From the NCBI RefSeq assembly GCF_000687915.1, contig NZ_JHZY01000004.1:1002001-1066000 (forward strand): a stretch of 64,000 bases of DNA, read 5' to 3'. Below, one piece after another: positions 45,184 to 52,880 of the stretch. The first letter of the stretch is position 1, and every line of letters begins with the position of its first letter. The notes beneath the pieces were generated by a model. It saw only the letters and a program-made list of their open reading frames with translations, searched no databases and was not told the origin of the DNA. The stretch comes from Leeuwenhoekiella sp. MAR_2009_132 (GTDB taxonomy: Bacteria > Bacteroidota > Bacteroidia > Flavobacteriales > Flavobacteriaceae). A program made the translations under genes and the position numbers.

Positions 45184-46103
45184 GAAGTACCGTATCTTTA
45201 CTAAGAATTGTTTTTTTTGCAGGCTTTGCATATCTGTTTTTAAACTACATAGGCACCACCCAAGGGGAAGCTTCTGTCTTTGTAACCCAAAACTGGCTCT
45301 GGGCAATCTATGGTATTCTTATCTTTTTATACATCGCATTTGAGATTTGTATAGAAAGTTTACGCGCCATTCTTTTTAAAACGCTTAAGCCCGAAGCACA
45401 GGCCAATTATGAGGCTGGTCTAATCGCAAAAAAAGAACAACAAACCCGGTGGTTTAAAAATGCCTACGCAAAACTTTGGAAGGTTAAACCTATTGAAGAG
45501 GAGAGCGAGATTATACTTGACCACAACTATGATGGCATACAGGAACTAGATAATAAATTACCGCCGTGGTGGGTATATGGCTTTTACGCAAGTATCCTTT
45601 TTGCCATTGTTTATATGATACGCTTTGAAGTTTTAGATGGCGACAGTCAGATTGATGAGTATGAGCAAGCTATAGCACAGGCAAAAATCGAGATTGCCGA
45701 GTATAAACGTACCGCAAAAAACCTCGTTGATGAGAATTCGGTAGAACTGCTTACAGATGCAAGTGACCTCAACGCAGGTAAGACTATTTTTAACACCAGC
45801 TGTGTGGCGTGTCATAAAGCAGACGGCGGCGGCGGAATAGGTCCTAACCTTACTGATGCCTACTGGATTCTGGGTGGCGGCATAAAAAATGTGTTTCATA
45901 CGATTTCTGAAGGAGGCCGAGCCGGTAAAGGGATGATCGCCTGGAAAACTGACTTAAAACCTGCCGAAATTGCGCAAGTAGCCAGTTATGTGTTGAGTTT
46001 ACAAGGCACTACCCCGGCCGAACCAAAAGAACCACAGGGCGATCTTTGGGAAGATGTACCTGCAGCAGGCAAAGAATCGCAACCCGAAGCAACCTTAGAC
46101 TAA
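45180..46103 (+). CDS. ccoP: CcoP, cbb3 oxidase cytochrome c subunit
   Basis: A 307-aa protein. It has two helices in the first 60 residues, a linker with the conserved DGIQELDNKLPPWWVYGFYASILFA segment (third helix, split motif), then a single cytochrome c domain with CVACH at about 208-212 and Met ligand in GKGMIAW. Proteobacterial CcoP carries two haems; having one is normal for this phylum. Its TAA overlaps the ATG of the truncated haemoglobin gene (TAATG), showing tight coupling. Confidence 0.92.
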   Translation: MRSTVSLLRIVFFAGFAYLFLNYIGTTQGEASVFVTQNWLWAIYGILIFLYIAFEICIESLRAILFKTLKPEAQANYEAGLIAKKEQQTRWFKNAYAKLWKVKPIEEESEIILDHNYDGIQELDNKLPPWWVYGFYASILFAIVYMIRFEVLDGDSQIDEYEQAIAQAKIEIAEYKRTAKNLVDENSVELLTDASDLNAGKTIFNTSCVACHKADGGGGIGPNLTDAYWILGGGIKNVFHTISEGGRAGKGMIAWKTDLKPAEIAQVASYVLSLQGTTPAEPKEPQGDLWEDVPAAGKESQPEATLD

Positions 46104-46480
46104 TGAAACCAGACATTACTACCCGTAACGCTATAGAGCTTCTTGTAAATTCTTTCTACGAAAAGGTAACTACAGATGATTGCATAGGTCCCATTTTTAT
46201 CAAAATTGCAAAAGTAGATTGGGATACACACCTACCCAGAATGTATGATTTCTGGGAAAGCATTTTACTGGGCGGTATGAATTATAAGGGCAACCCAATG
46301 CTAAGACATATTGAATTGAGTAAGAAAACAACACTGTCTCAAGAGCATTTTGACCGTTGGCTGGCCTTATGGCACAACACAATAGATACCTATTTTAGTG
46401 GGGAAAAGGCTAATGATGCTAAACAACGCGGGATTAACATTGCCGGGTTAATGCTTTACAAAATAGAGAACCACGCATAG
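46103..46480 (+). CDS. Group III truncated haemoglobin
   Basis: A 125-aa globin: NSFYEKVTTDDCIGPIF (helix B/C), MYDFWESILLGG, NPMLRHIEL and the proximal-His helix HFDRWLALWHNTID. Group III truncated haemoglobins bind oxygen or NO. The frame extends to an ATG at 46046 inside ccoP, but the start at 46103, sharing an A with the ccoP stop, gives the normal family N-terminus. Its place inside the cbb3 operon suggests oxygen delivery to, or NO protection of, the oxidase. Confidence 0.9.
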   Translation: MKPDITTRNAIELLVNSFYEKVTTDDCIGPIFIKIAKVDWDTHLPRMYDFWESILLGGMNYKGNPMLRHIELSKKTTLSQEHFDRWLALWHNTIDTYFSGEKANDAKQRGINIAGLMLYKIENHA

Positions 46481-46505
46481 ACCGTAAAACCCTTAATCAC
46501 AGGAG

Positions 46506-47927
46506 ATGGCAGAACAAGGCAGAGATAATTTTAGAGATAGCATTGGCACCCTCAATGAAGAGGGAAAACGCGCGTGGGTATTTCCTAAAAAGCCGGTAGG
46601 TAAACTCTACGAGTATCGTAAGTGGGTTAGTTATGTGCTTCTGGCGATGTTGATTAGTGCTCCGTTTATTCATATGAACGGCAATCAGTTTTTTATGTTT
46701 AATGTACTGGAGCGTCGCTTTAATATTTTCGGGTTTCCCTTCTGGCCGCAAGACTTTCACCTATTTGTAATCATTATGATTATAGGCGTGGTGTTTGTGG
46801 TACTGTTTACGGTAGCTTTTGGTCGTATTTTCTGCGGCTGGATCTGCCCTCAAACTATTTTTATGGAGCTGGTTTTCCGTAGAATTGAGTACTGGATAGA
46901 CGGCGATCGCGGTAAACAAATACGCTTATCAAAAATGCCCTGGAATGCCGAAAAAATACGCAAACGCCTGTTAAAATGGTTTGTGTTTTTTATAATCTCC
47001 TTTCTAATTGCAAATGTTTTTCTGGCCTACCTCATAGGGAGTGACCGTTTAGTACAGTACATCACAGAAGGCCCGCTCAATCACATAAGCACCTTAATAT
47101 CACTGCTCATTTTTACTTCGGTATTCTACTTTGTGTTTGCCTGGTTTAGAGAGCAGGTTTGCATTATTGTTTGTCCCTACGGAAGATTACAAGGTGCATT
47201 GCTCGACAACAAATCTATTGTGGTGGCCTACGATTACAAACGCGGAGAGAAAGAAGAAGGCAGGGCTAAATTTAAAAAGACTGAAGATCGAGAAGCAACC
47301 GGAAAAGGGGATTGTATAGACTGCGATCAATGTGTACAGGTGTGCCCTACGGGAATAGACATTCGCAATGGTACGCAATTAGAGTGTGTGAACTGTACCG
47401 CCTGTATTGATGCCTGTAATCAAATGATGGAAGCCGTAGACCTTCCGAAGAATTTAATACGCTACGCGAGTGAAGAGCAAATAGCAAAGAAAACCCCATT
47501 TCAATTTACACCCCGGTTAAAAGGATACACCGCCGTGCTGGTAATCTTAATTGGTGTATTAAGTGGCATGTTGTTTCTGCGCAATGATGTAGAAGCTACC
47601 GTGCTACGCTTACCGGGACAATTATATGAGCATAAAGGAGAATCTATAATTAGTAATGTGTACACCTACAAACTCATTAACAAAACCACTTCTGCAGTTG
47701 AAGATATTCACTTTGAATTGATCTCTCATAAAGGCTCTATAAATGCAGTATCACAAGAGGCTCTGCTGGTTCCTGCACAAGGGCTCGCTGAAGGAACACT
47801 GTTTATAGAATTAGATACGCACGCTTTAAAAGGTGAAAAAGAAAAATTACGAATAGGAGTCTTTAGTAAAGACCAACTTATAGAAACTACAACCACAGTG
47901 TTTCTGGGTCCCAGAAGCTATAAATAA
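46506..47927 (+). CDS. ccoG: CcoG/FixG/RdxA, cbb3 oxidase copper-assembly ferredoxin
   Basis: A 473-aa membrane protein with about five helices, an early CGWICPQ motif and a dicluster ferredoxin segment (CIDCDQCVQVCP and CVNCTACIDACN). It ends in a periplasmic Ig-like C-terminal domain. CcoG reduces Cu(II) for insertion into the oxidase. An AGGAG sits just before the ATG, one of the few good Shine-Dalgarno sites here. It is the gene after the globin in the same unit. Confidence 0.93.
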   Translation: MAEQGRDNFRDSIGTLNEEGKRAWVFPKKPVGKLYEYRKWVSYVLLAMLISAPFIHMNGNQFFMFNVLERRFNIFGFPFWPQDFHLFVIIMIIGVVFVVLFTVAFGRIFCGWICPQTIFMELVFRRIEYWIDGDRGKQIRLSKMPWNAEKIRKRLLKWFVFFIISFLIANVFLAYLIGSDRLVQYITEGPLNHISTLISLLIFTSVFYFVFAWFREQVCIIVCPYGRLQGALLDNKSIVVAYDYKRGEKEEGRAKFKKTEDREATGKGDCIDCDQCVQVCPTGIDIRNGTQLECVNCTACIDACNQMMEAVDLPKNLIRYASEEQIAKKTPFQFTPRLKGYTAVLVILIGVLSGMLFLRNDVEATVLRLPGQLYEHKGESIISNVYTYKLINKTTSAVEDIHFELISHKGSINAVSQEALLVPAQGLAEGTLFIELDTHALKGEKEKLRIGVFSKDQLIETTTTVFLGPRSYK

Positions 47928-47934
47928 AACCATT

Positions 47935-48081
47935 ATGAGTACAAAGAACCATCAAAACTGTTGCCTGGGATGTCAAAAAGGTAATCCAGGCCAAAATCAA
48001 CATTGTAAAGTGCGTCTGCTTAAGGAAGAAGCCGAGAAAAAAGCATTGAGCCAGACCGAACTTGCACAAAAATATTCTTAA
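47935..48081 (+). CDS. Cys-rich small protein (48 aa) in the cbb3 operon
   Basis: A complete 48-codon frame exactly filling the space between ccoG (7 nt before) and ccoH (10 nt after). Cysteines at 9, 10, 13 and 24 form CC-x2-C-x10-C, with His6 and His23 close by; a basic helix-like second half (VRLLKEEAEKKALSQTELAQKY) follows. No signal or membrane segment is visible. The layout suggests a small metal- or cluster-binding factor for oxidase assembly, but that is inference from position and cysteines. I do not recognise the family, and it is short enough to be missed by gene callers. Confidence 0.6.
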   Translation: MSTKNHQNCCLGCQKGNPGQNQHCKVRLLKEEAEKKALSQTELAQKYS

Positions 48082-48091
48082 ATCTAACGCT

Positions 48092-48538
48092 ATGAAAATT
48101 AATTGGGGAACCGGGCTGGTCATTGGGATGCTGCTTTTTATAAGCTTTATTCTGTTTTTTGTAATTAAACTTTCTATAGATGATACGTATAGTTATGATC
48201 TGGTAATTGAAGATTATTACAAACACGAGATGAATCTGCAAAACGATATAGATGCTGAGACAAACAGTATGCATCTAAAAACACCGGTGCTTGGGCGTAA
48301 AACCGAGGCCGGTTATGAGCTTCAGTTTCCAGAGAACTTTGACCCCAAAAAAATTACAGGTACAGTGTTCCTATATAGACCGTCTGGCAAGCAACTTGAT
48401 TTTGACATGCCTATCGCATTGTCAACTTCTAATTTGCTCATACCTGACAAACGCTTGGTAGGCGGTCGCTGGAACATTACCGTAAACTGGAAATATGCCG
48501 GTGTAAACTACCGCTTTGACAAACCGATAAACTATTAA
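48092..48538 (+). CDS. ccoH: CcoH/FixH-like cbb3 oxidase assembly protein
   Basis: A 148-aa protein with one N-terminal helix (GLVIGMLLFISFILFFVI), then the conserved DLVIEDYYKHEMNLQNDIDA and a periplasmic beta-domain (GTVFLYRPSGKQLDFD; GRWNITVNWKYAGVNY). CcoH is a late assembly factor that stays with the oxidase. The ATG at 48092 is used; the upstream in-frame ATG at 48062 lies within the 48-aa gene. Confidence 0.88.
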   Translation: MKINWGTGLVIGMLLFISFILFFVIKLSIDDTYSYDLVIEDYYKHEMNLQNDIDAETNSMHLKTPVLGRKTEAGYELQFPENFDPKKITGTVFLYRPSGKQLDFDMPIALSTSNLLIPDKRLVGGRWNITVNWKYAGVNYRFDKPINY

Positions 48539-48540
48539 AG

Positions 48541-49248
48541 ATGATCTGGACGGCACTTATATTTGGTCTTTTAGGTAGTTTTCACTGCGTAGGTATGTGC
48601 GGCCCTATTGCCTTTTTAATGCCCGTAGATCACAACAACCCAACTAAAAAATTTGTTCAGACGTTGAGTTATCATATGGGTAGATTAGTCACCTATGCCC
48701 TCATAGGGTTTATGTTTGGTGAACTGGGAAAACGCCTTAATTTATTTGGTTTACAACAACAACTGTCTATAGGTATAGGCCTGTTAATGATTTTAGTAAT
48801 CTTGCTGCCATCGCATATTTTTAACCGGTATAATTTTTCAAAACCTATGTATAAACTCGTAGGTAAGGTAAAATCGGCTTTAGGCAGACAACTTAAATCT
48901 AAAAGTAAAGGAACTTTTTTTACACTTGGTTTATTAAACGGATTACTGCCTTGCGGACTGGTCTATATGGCTGTTTTTGGTGCTATAGCAACAGGGAACG
49001 CGCTAATCGGCGCATTGTATATGTTTGTATTTGGGCTAGGTACCGTACCGCTCATGACTACCGCTATTTATCTGGGAAATTTCTTAAAAGGAAAAGCAAA
49101 AAAACGAATTGTAAAATTCATTCCGGTGGCTGTGGTACTTATGGGTTGCTTATTTATTTTACGCGGATTGGGATTGGGAATCCCGTATGTGTCTCCCGGG
49201 AAACAGGTGGCTGTAGAACAGGTTCAGGCGGAGCATAGTTGCCATTGA
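48541..49248 (+). CDS. SafE/TauE-type membrane protein of the cbb3 cluster
   Basis: A 235-aa protein with about six helices: LLGSFHCVGMCGPIAFL at the start (conserved Cys pair C-x3-C) and GLLNGLLPCGLVYMAVFGA in the middle. This DsbD/SafE-like group commonly ends cbb3 assembly operons and is thought to move copper or reducing power across the membrane. It begins 2 nt after ccoH. The C-terminus ends in HSCH, possibly metal-binding. No terminator was recognised directly after it. Confidence 0.85.
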   Translation: MIWTALIFGLLGSFHCVGMCGPIAFLMPVDHNNPTKKFVQTLSYHMGRLVTYALIGFMFGELGKRLNLFGLQQQLSIGIGLLMILVILLPSHIFNRYNFSKPMYKLVGKVKSALGRQLKSKSKGTFFTLGLLNGLLPCGLVYMAVFGAIATGNALIGALYMFVFGLGTVPLMTTAIYLGNFLKGKAKKRIVKFIPVAVVLMGCLFILRGLGLGIPYVSPGKQVAVEQVQAEHSCH

Positions 49249-49408
49249 TAATTAGACGTGTTACAAAATCTATCCCCCCTTTCCTAAGATTCAGATTACA
49301 AAAATCACCTCAACTGAACCAAAAAATATAAAATAGTTCATATGCATCATCCGGTAGTAAACCAGGGGATCTGGTTTGCTGCATAGCTACACATTGTAGC
49401 ACCCGCAA

Positions 49409-49436
49409 AAAAATCCGCTTATTTTCATAAGCAGGC
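49409..49436 (-). terminator. Rho-independent terminator after hemN
   Basis: On the minus strand GCTTAT-GAAA-ATAAGC is followed by GGATTTTTTT. A second small hairpin (GCTAC/GTAGC, 49386-49400) lies beyond. The rest of 49249-49461 shows nothing clear. Confidence 0.65.
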
Positions 49437-49461
49437 CTTCACTAACTAAGTATTTAAGCCG

Positions 49462-50826
49462 TTAAACAGTCATTGAAAAAAGTTTAGTTTCAGGTTTGTT
49501 GCGTTGTAATCTCAAGTCAAAAGGCAGACAAATGTTACGCACAAAAGGTTTTCCTTTTTCGGTAACTATAAGGCTTTTAGGTTTCACATAAAGCAAGCCA
49601 TCTGCCTCGAGTTCGTAAAGCTTCATCAATACTTCGGGCAACTCTTCAAAGTATTTTTCAGGATCTTCCCAGGAGGTTTTAAAATGACACATTAGATTTA
49701 AAATGTGTTTACGAATTATCAAATCTTCCGCGGTTAAAATATGACCCCTAAACACAGGAAGCATATCGTTTTCTAATAAATGGTAGTACTCTTGTAGCCC
49801 TTTTACATTTTGTGCAAAACCAGACCAGCTGTCACTTATTGCCGAAACACCAAGTCCCAGCATCACCTGTGTTTTAGAAGAATTATACCCCATAAAATTA
49901 CGGTGTATACGTTCTTCCTGTTGTGCATAGTACAGGTCGTCTGTACGCAGCGCAAAATGATCCATCCCTATTTCTATATAGCCTGCTTCTGCCAGTAAGC
50001 GCTTGCCGGTTTCATACTGCAGTCGCTTTTCTTCCGCCGTAGGTAAATCTGTTTCAGAATACCCGCGCTGGCCGTTTCCTTTTATCCACGGTACGTGTGC
50101 GTAGCTGTAAAATGCAATGCGATCTGGAAAAAGCTGTATGGTTTTTGCAATTGTGTTTTTAACATGCTCCAGGGTTTGAAAAGGAAGTCCATAAATTATA
50201 TCGTGTCCTACCGAAGTATAACCTGCTCTGCGTGCATTTATAGTAGCCCGTTCTACGTGCTCAAAAGGCTGAATACGATTAATGGCTTTTTGCACCGTCT
50301 CGTTATAATCCTGCACTCCATAACAAACCCGTTTAAAACCAAAGGAAGCCAGCGTTTCTAAATGCGCCAGCGTGGTGTTATTAGGATGCCCTTCAAAACT
50401 CATCTCACAGTTTTTTGCGGCATCTGCATTTCTAAATATTCCGGTTATTAATTCGGCTAAATTGAATTCCGAAAAAAATGTTGGTGTCCCGCCACCCAGA
50501 TGTATTTGCTGTATATGAAGCCGCTCACCTGCTAGCGCACGGTATAGCGACAGTTCTTTTAAAAGCGCGTGAATATAGGGTTTTTCTAAATCGTGATTTT
50601 TGGTAATACGCTTTGTACACCCGCAAAAGGTACACATAGATTCGCAAAAGGGCAGATGTATGTAGATACTTATCCCTTCGGTTTTATTGCTTTCAAGAAG
50701 ACTCTTTTTAAACCTTTTTTTCCAATCGCTTAACTGAAAATTAGCCGTGTCCCAATAGGGTACCGTAGGATAACTCGTGTATCGCGGTCCCGGAACATTG
50801 TATTTTGTAATTAAAGATTCTTGCAT
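49462..50826 (-). CDS. hemN: Oxygen-independent coproporphyrinogen III oxidase
   Basis: A 454-aa radical-SAM enzyme. The 4Fe-4S cluster cysteines are Cys61, Cys65 and Cys68 in CESMCTFCGC. It also has HLGGGTPTFF, YGLPFQTLEHV and the C-terminal HemN domain (ITEKGKPFVRNICLPFD-type segment). It converts coproporphyrinogen III to protoporphyrinogen IX without oxygen, supplying haem when oxygen is low. The frame is open to 50886, but the ATG at 50826 (MQESLITKYNVPGPRYTSYPT) matches the family start. It follows a 94-aa membrane-protein gene whose promoter has the TGAC-N4-GTCA operator. Confidence 0.93.
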   Translation of the reverse strand: MQESLITKYNVPGPRYTSYPTVPYWDTANFQLSDWKKRFKKSLLESNKTEGISIYIHLPFCESMCTFCGCTKRITKNHDLEKPYIHALLKELSLYRALAGERLHIQQIHLGGGTPTFFSEFNLAELITGIFRNADAAKNCEMSFEGHPNNTTLAHLETLASFGFKRVCYGVQDYNETVQKAINRIQPFEHVERATINARRAGYTSVGHDIIYGLPFQTLEHVKNTIAKTIQLFPDRIAFYSYAHVPWIKGNGQRGYSETDLPTAEEKRLQYETGKRLLAEAGYIEIGMDHFALRTDDLYYAQQEERIHRNFMGYNSSKTQVMLGLGVSAISDSWSGFAQNVKGLQEYYHLLENDMLPVFRGHILTAEDLIIRKHILNLMCHFKTSWEDPEKYFEELPEVLMKLYELEADGLLYVKPKSLIVTEKGKPFVRNICLPFDLRLQRNKPETKLFSMTV

Positions 50827-50839
50827 ATACAAAGTATTA

Positions 50840-50883
50840 AATACTTCGGAAAAATGCCCCCTAATGCAAATTCCCGAAGTATT
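50840..50883 (-). promoter_or_regulatory. Inverted repeat in the hemN leader
   Basis: A perfect 10-bp inverted repeat (AATACTTCGG at 50840-50849, CCGAAGTATT at 50874-50883) with a 24-nt G/C-containing loop lies between the 94-aa gene and the corrected hemN start. It could be an attenuator, a processing hairpin or an operator. A TACTTTG element lies between it and hemN. Confidence 0.5.
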
Positions 50884-50909
50884 CATTAAAAGAAATTATG
50901 TAGCCTGGC

Positions 50910-51194
50910 TTATGCTAAAAGACTACCTATGATGATTAGCACACTTACAGCAATACTTGTAGTTAGGAGCTTAAAGATTAATTCGGGTTTTTGAACGGTT
51001 AAGATTGCTGCATTGTGTAAACTGCATAAAATAACCGAAACCATTACTAAAAGCATTTGTGCTAAACCGTGCCCAAAATGCAGTACACTAAATACGGCTA
51101 CAGAACCTAAACAGGTGCTTAGAATTATACCCAGAGCAGAATATCCCATTATGTTATGGGTAAAATCGTTTTGAAGTTTTGAAAAAGTGGTCAT
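50910..51194 (-). CDS. Small integral membrane protein (94 aa) upstream of hemN
   Basis: Three hydrophobic helices (MGYSALGIILSTCLGSVAVFSVL, MLLVMVSVILCSLHNAAIL, LLTTSIAVSVLIIIGSLLA) and a short N-terminal arm. The first helix contains a Cys and a following His (VLHFGHG) that might bind metal or haem, but no known motif is recognised. It is the first gene of the hemN unit and sits under the TGAC-N4-GTCA operator, pointing to a role in low-oxygen respiration or haem supply. Function unknown. Confidence 0.75.
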   Translation of the reverse strand: MTTFSKLQNDFTHNIMGYSALGIILSTCLGSVAVFSVLHFGHGLAQMLLVMVSVILCSLHNAAILTVQKPELIFKLLTTSIAVSVLIIIGSLLA

Positions 51195-51228
51195 ACCTGA
51201 AAATTTAAATTACTATTAATTTACAGGG

Positions 51229-51271
51229 TAAAAGTACCAGTCACTTTAAACCTATTTTATGACATTTGTCA
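51229..51271 (-). promoter_or_regulatory. Crp/Fnr-type operator plus promoter for 94-aa gene/hemN
   Basis: Operator TGACATTTGTCA on the plus strand (51260-51271). On the minus strand TACTTTTA (51236-51229) begins after exactly 23 bp. No equally spaced element is seen toward the plus-strand gene at 51359, so the site is oriented to hemN. Confidence 0.75.
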
Positions 51272-51358
51272 GTTCGTAAGAATTTTTAAAACAAAATTTA
51301 AAACTGCTGTAAGACCTGCAAATACCTACGGACTAAAAACTACTTAAACAACCATTCT

Positions 51359-52153
51359 ATGAAATACGCTGTACTCCTTTTATTTTTTGTAAGCACCCTT
51401 TCGTGCAAAAACAAAACTGAAACACAATCGAAACAAACACCAGAAAATTCGCTTGTTTCACAAAGCAACTCACCATATCCCGAAGCTATTTCTAAAATTC
51501 TGGAAGCTCACGGAGGGCTTACGAATTGGAATATTTATCAAACCCTATGCTTTACAATAGAAAAAGGTGAAGAATCAGACGAGGTGCACACAATAGATTT
51601 AAAAAATCGTAGAGATCATATTGATATAGGAATGGTAACAATGGGATTTAATGGAAGTGAAGCCTGGCTTCAAGACCCGGAAGGAACGTACAAGGGCAAT
51701 CCCGAATTCTACCATAACCTGATGTTCTACTTTTACGCAATGCCATTTGTACTGGCAGATCCGGGTATTATCTATGAGAAAACCGAAGCCCTTGTGGTAA
51801 GCGACACCAGCTATCCCGGTCTTAAAATAAGCTTTGAAGAAAACACAGGCTCTTCGGCAAACGATGAGTATTACCTGTATTACGATGCAGAAACCTACCA
51901 AATGCGCTGGTTAGGTTATACAGCGACTTTTGGCGCAGCAGAAAAAAGAACAGGAATTAATTACATCAACTATGGCGACTGGATGCCGGTACAGGATTTA
52001 ATTTTGCCAAAATCTATTTCCTGGTATGCGGTAGAAGAAGGCAAACCTACTGTTCCCCACAACACGGTTAACTTTAAGGAACCAAGTTTAAGCCCCGAGG
52101 CCAGAGCGGAAACTTTTTATTCTAAAAACAGCCAAATCGAGAGCGACCTATGA
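51359..52153 (+). CDS. DUF6503-like lipoprotein
   Basis: A 264-aa lipoprotein (KYAVLLLFFVSTLSCKNK). The mature part begins with a low-complexity spacer, then AISKILEAHGGLTNWNIYQTLCF and FNGSEAWLQDPEG. This is a LolA/LolB-like fold pattern seen in the DUF6503 family of Bacteroidota, often involved with lipid or lipoprotein handling. It overlaps the next gene, a thioredoxin-like protein, by 4 nt (ATGA), so the two are co-translated. The direct role is unknown. Confidence 0.7.
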   Translation: MKYAVLLLFFVSTLSCKNKTETQSKQTPENSLVSQSNSPYPEAISKILEAHGGLTNWNIYQTLCFTIEKGEESDEVHTIDLKNRRDHIDIGMVTMGFNGSEAWLQDPEGTYKGNPEFYHNLMFYFYAMPFVLADPGIIYEKTEALVVSDTSYPGLKISFEENTGSSANDEYYLYYDAETYQMRWLGYTATFGAAEKRTGINYINYGDWMPVQDLILPKSISWYAVEEGKPTVPHNTVNFKEPSLSPEARAETFYSKNSQIESDL

Positions 52154-52746
52154 CCCAGCAAAAGAAGTTCAACTTTAAATACCTGTTGCTTTTAATAGCT
52201 GTAGCTGTTATTTATTTTACAGGAATGCATAAACCTATTATAGCGACCGTACAACGAGGCATCCTTAAAACAGGACTCCTCAATCCCGATCTGAAGCAGA
52301 CTAAAAACAATACTGATGCTACAGATTCTGAAGTTTTGGTAAAAGCAGATTTAGACGTTTCTTTTTACAACGAACAAAATGAATTAGTTTCCCTTAAAAG
52401 CCTTAGCGATAAACCTATTTTTCTAAATTTCTGGGCTACCTGGTGTCCGCCCTGTATTGCAGAAATGCCAGGGATTTCAAATTTATATCAGGATCAAAAA
52501 GACGAAGTAAATTTTGTGCTGGTTTCTTTTGATACAGACTTTCAGAAGGCACGAGATTTTAAAGCAAAAAAAGGATACACCTTTCCCATATACCGCATTG
52601 CAAACGATCTGCCCGACATGTACAATACCGGCAGTCTGCCTACCACGATATGTATAGATGCTCAGAGCAATCTCGCACTTACCCATATGGGTATGGCAGA
52701 TTATGACACCCAGGATTTTAGAAACTATCTGAACAGCTTAAAATAA
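52150..52746 (+). CDS. TlpA/ResA-like membrane-anchored thioredoxin
   Basis: A 198-aa protein with an N-terminal membrane helix (YLLLLIAVAVIYFTGM) and a periplasmic thioredoxin domain with active site WCPPC (Cys99, Cys102), FLNFWATWCPPC and the cis-Pro in SLPTT. TlpA/ResA proteins reduce apocytochrome or copper-site cysteines, which fits the neighbouring cbb3 and haem genes. It is translationally coupled to the DUF6503-type lipoprotein. Confidence 0.9.
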   Translation: MTQQKKFNFKYLLLLIAVAVIYFTGMHKPIIATVQRGILKTGLLNPDLKQTKNNTDATDSEVLVKADLDVSFYNEQNELVSLKSLSDKPIFLNFWATWCPPCIAEMPGISNLYQDQKDEVNFVLVSFDTDFQKARDFKAKKGYTFPIYRIANDLPDMYNTGSLPTTICIDAQSNLALTHMGMADYDTQDFRNYLNSLK

Positions 52747-52880
52747 CATCATTTTTTTCCGAAGAAAAACCTCAAAAAAACTTCTAAATTTTGGCAGAGC
52801 TTTAAGAAAGTTAAAACCCTGCATTACGTCCAAAGCAAAAAACCGGAAACGCCTAAAAAACGTTTATATTAATAAAGATT

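Noticed and set aside
51359..52746. DUF6503/TlpA pair as a member of the TGAC-N4-GTCA regulon
   Set aside because: The operator at 51260 has no -7 element at 23 bp in the plus direction; the spacing fits only the hemN side.
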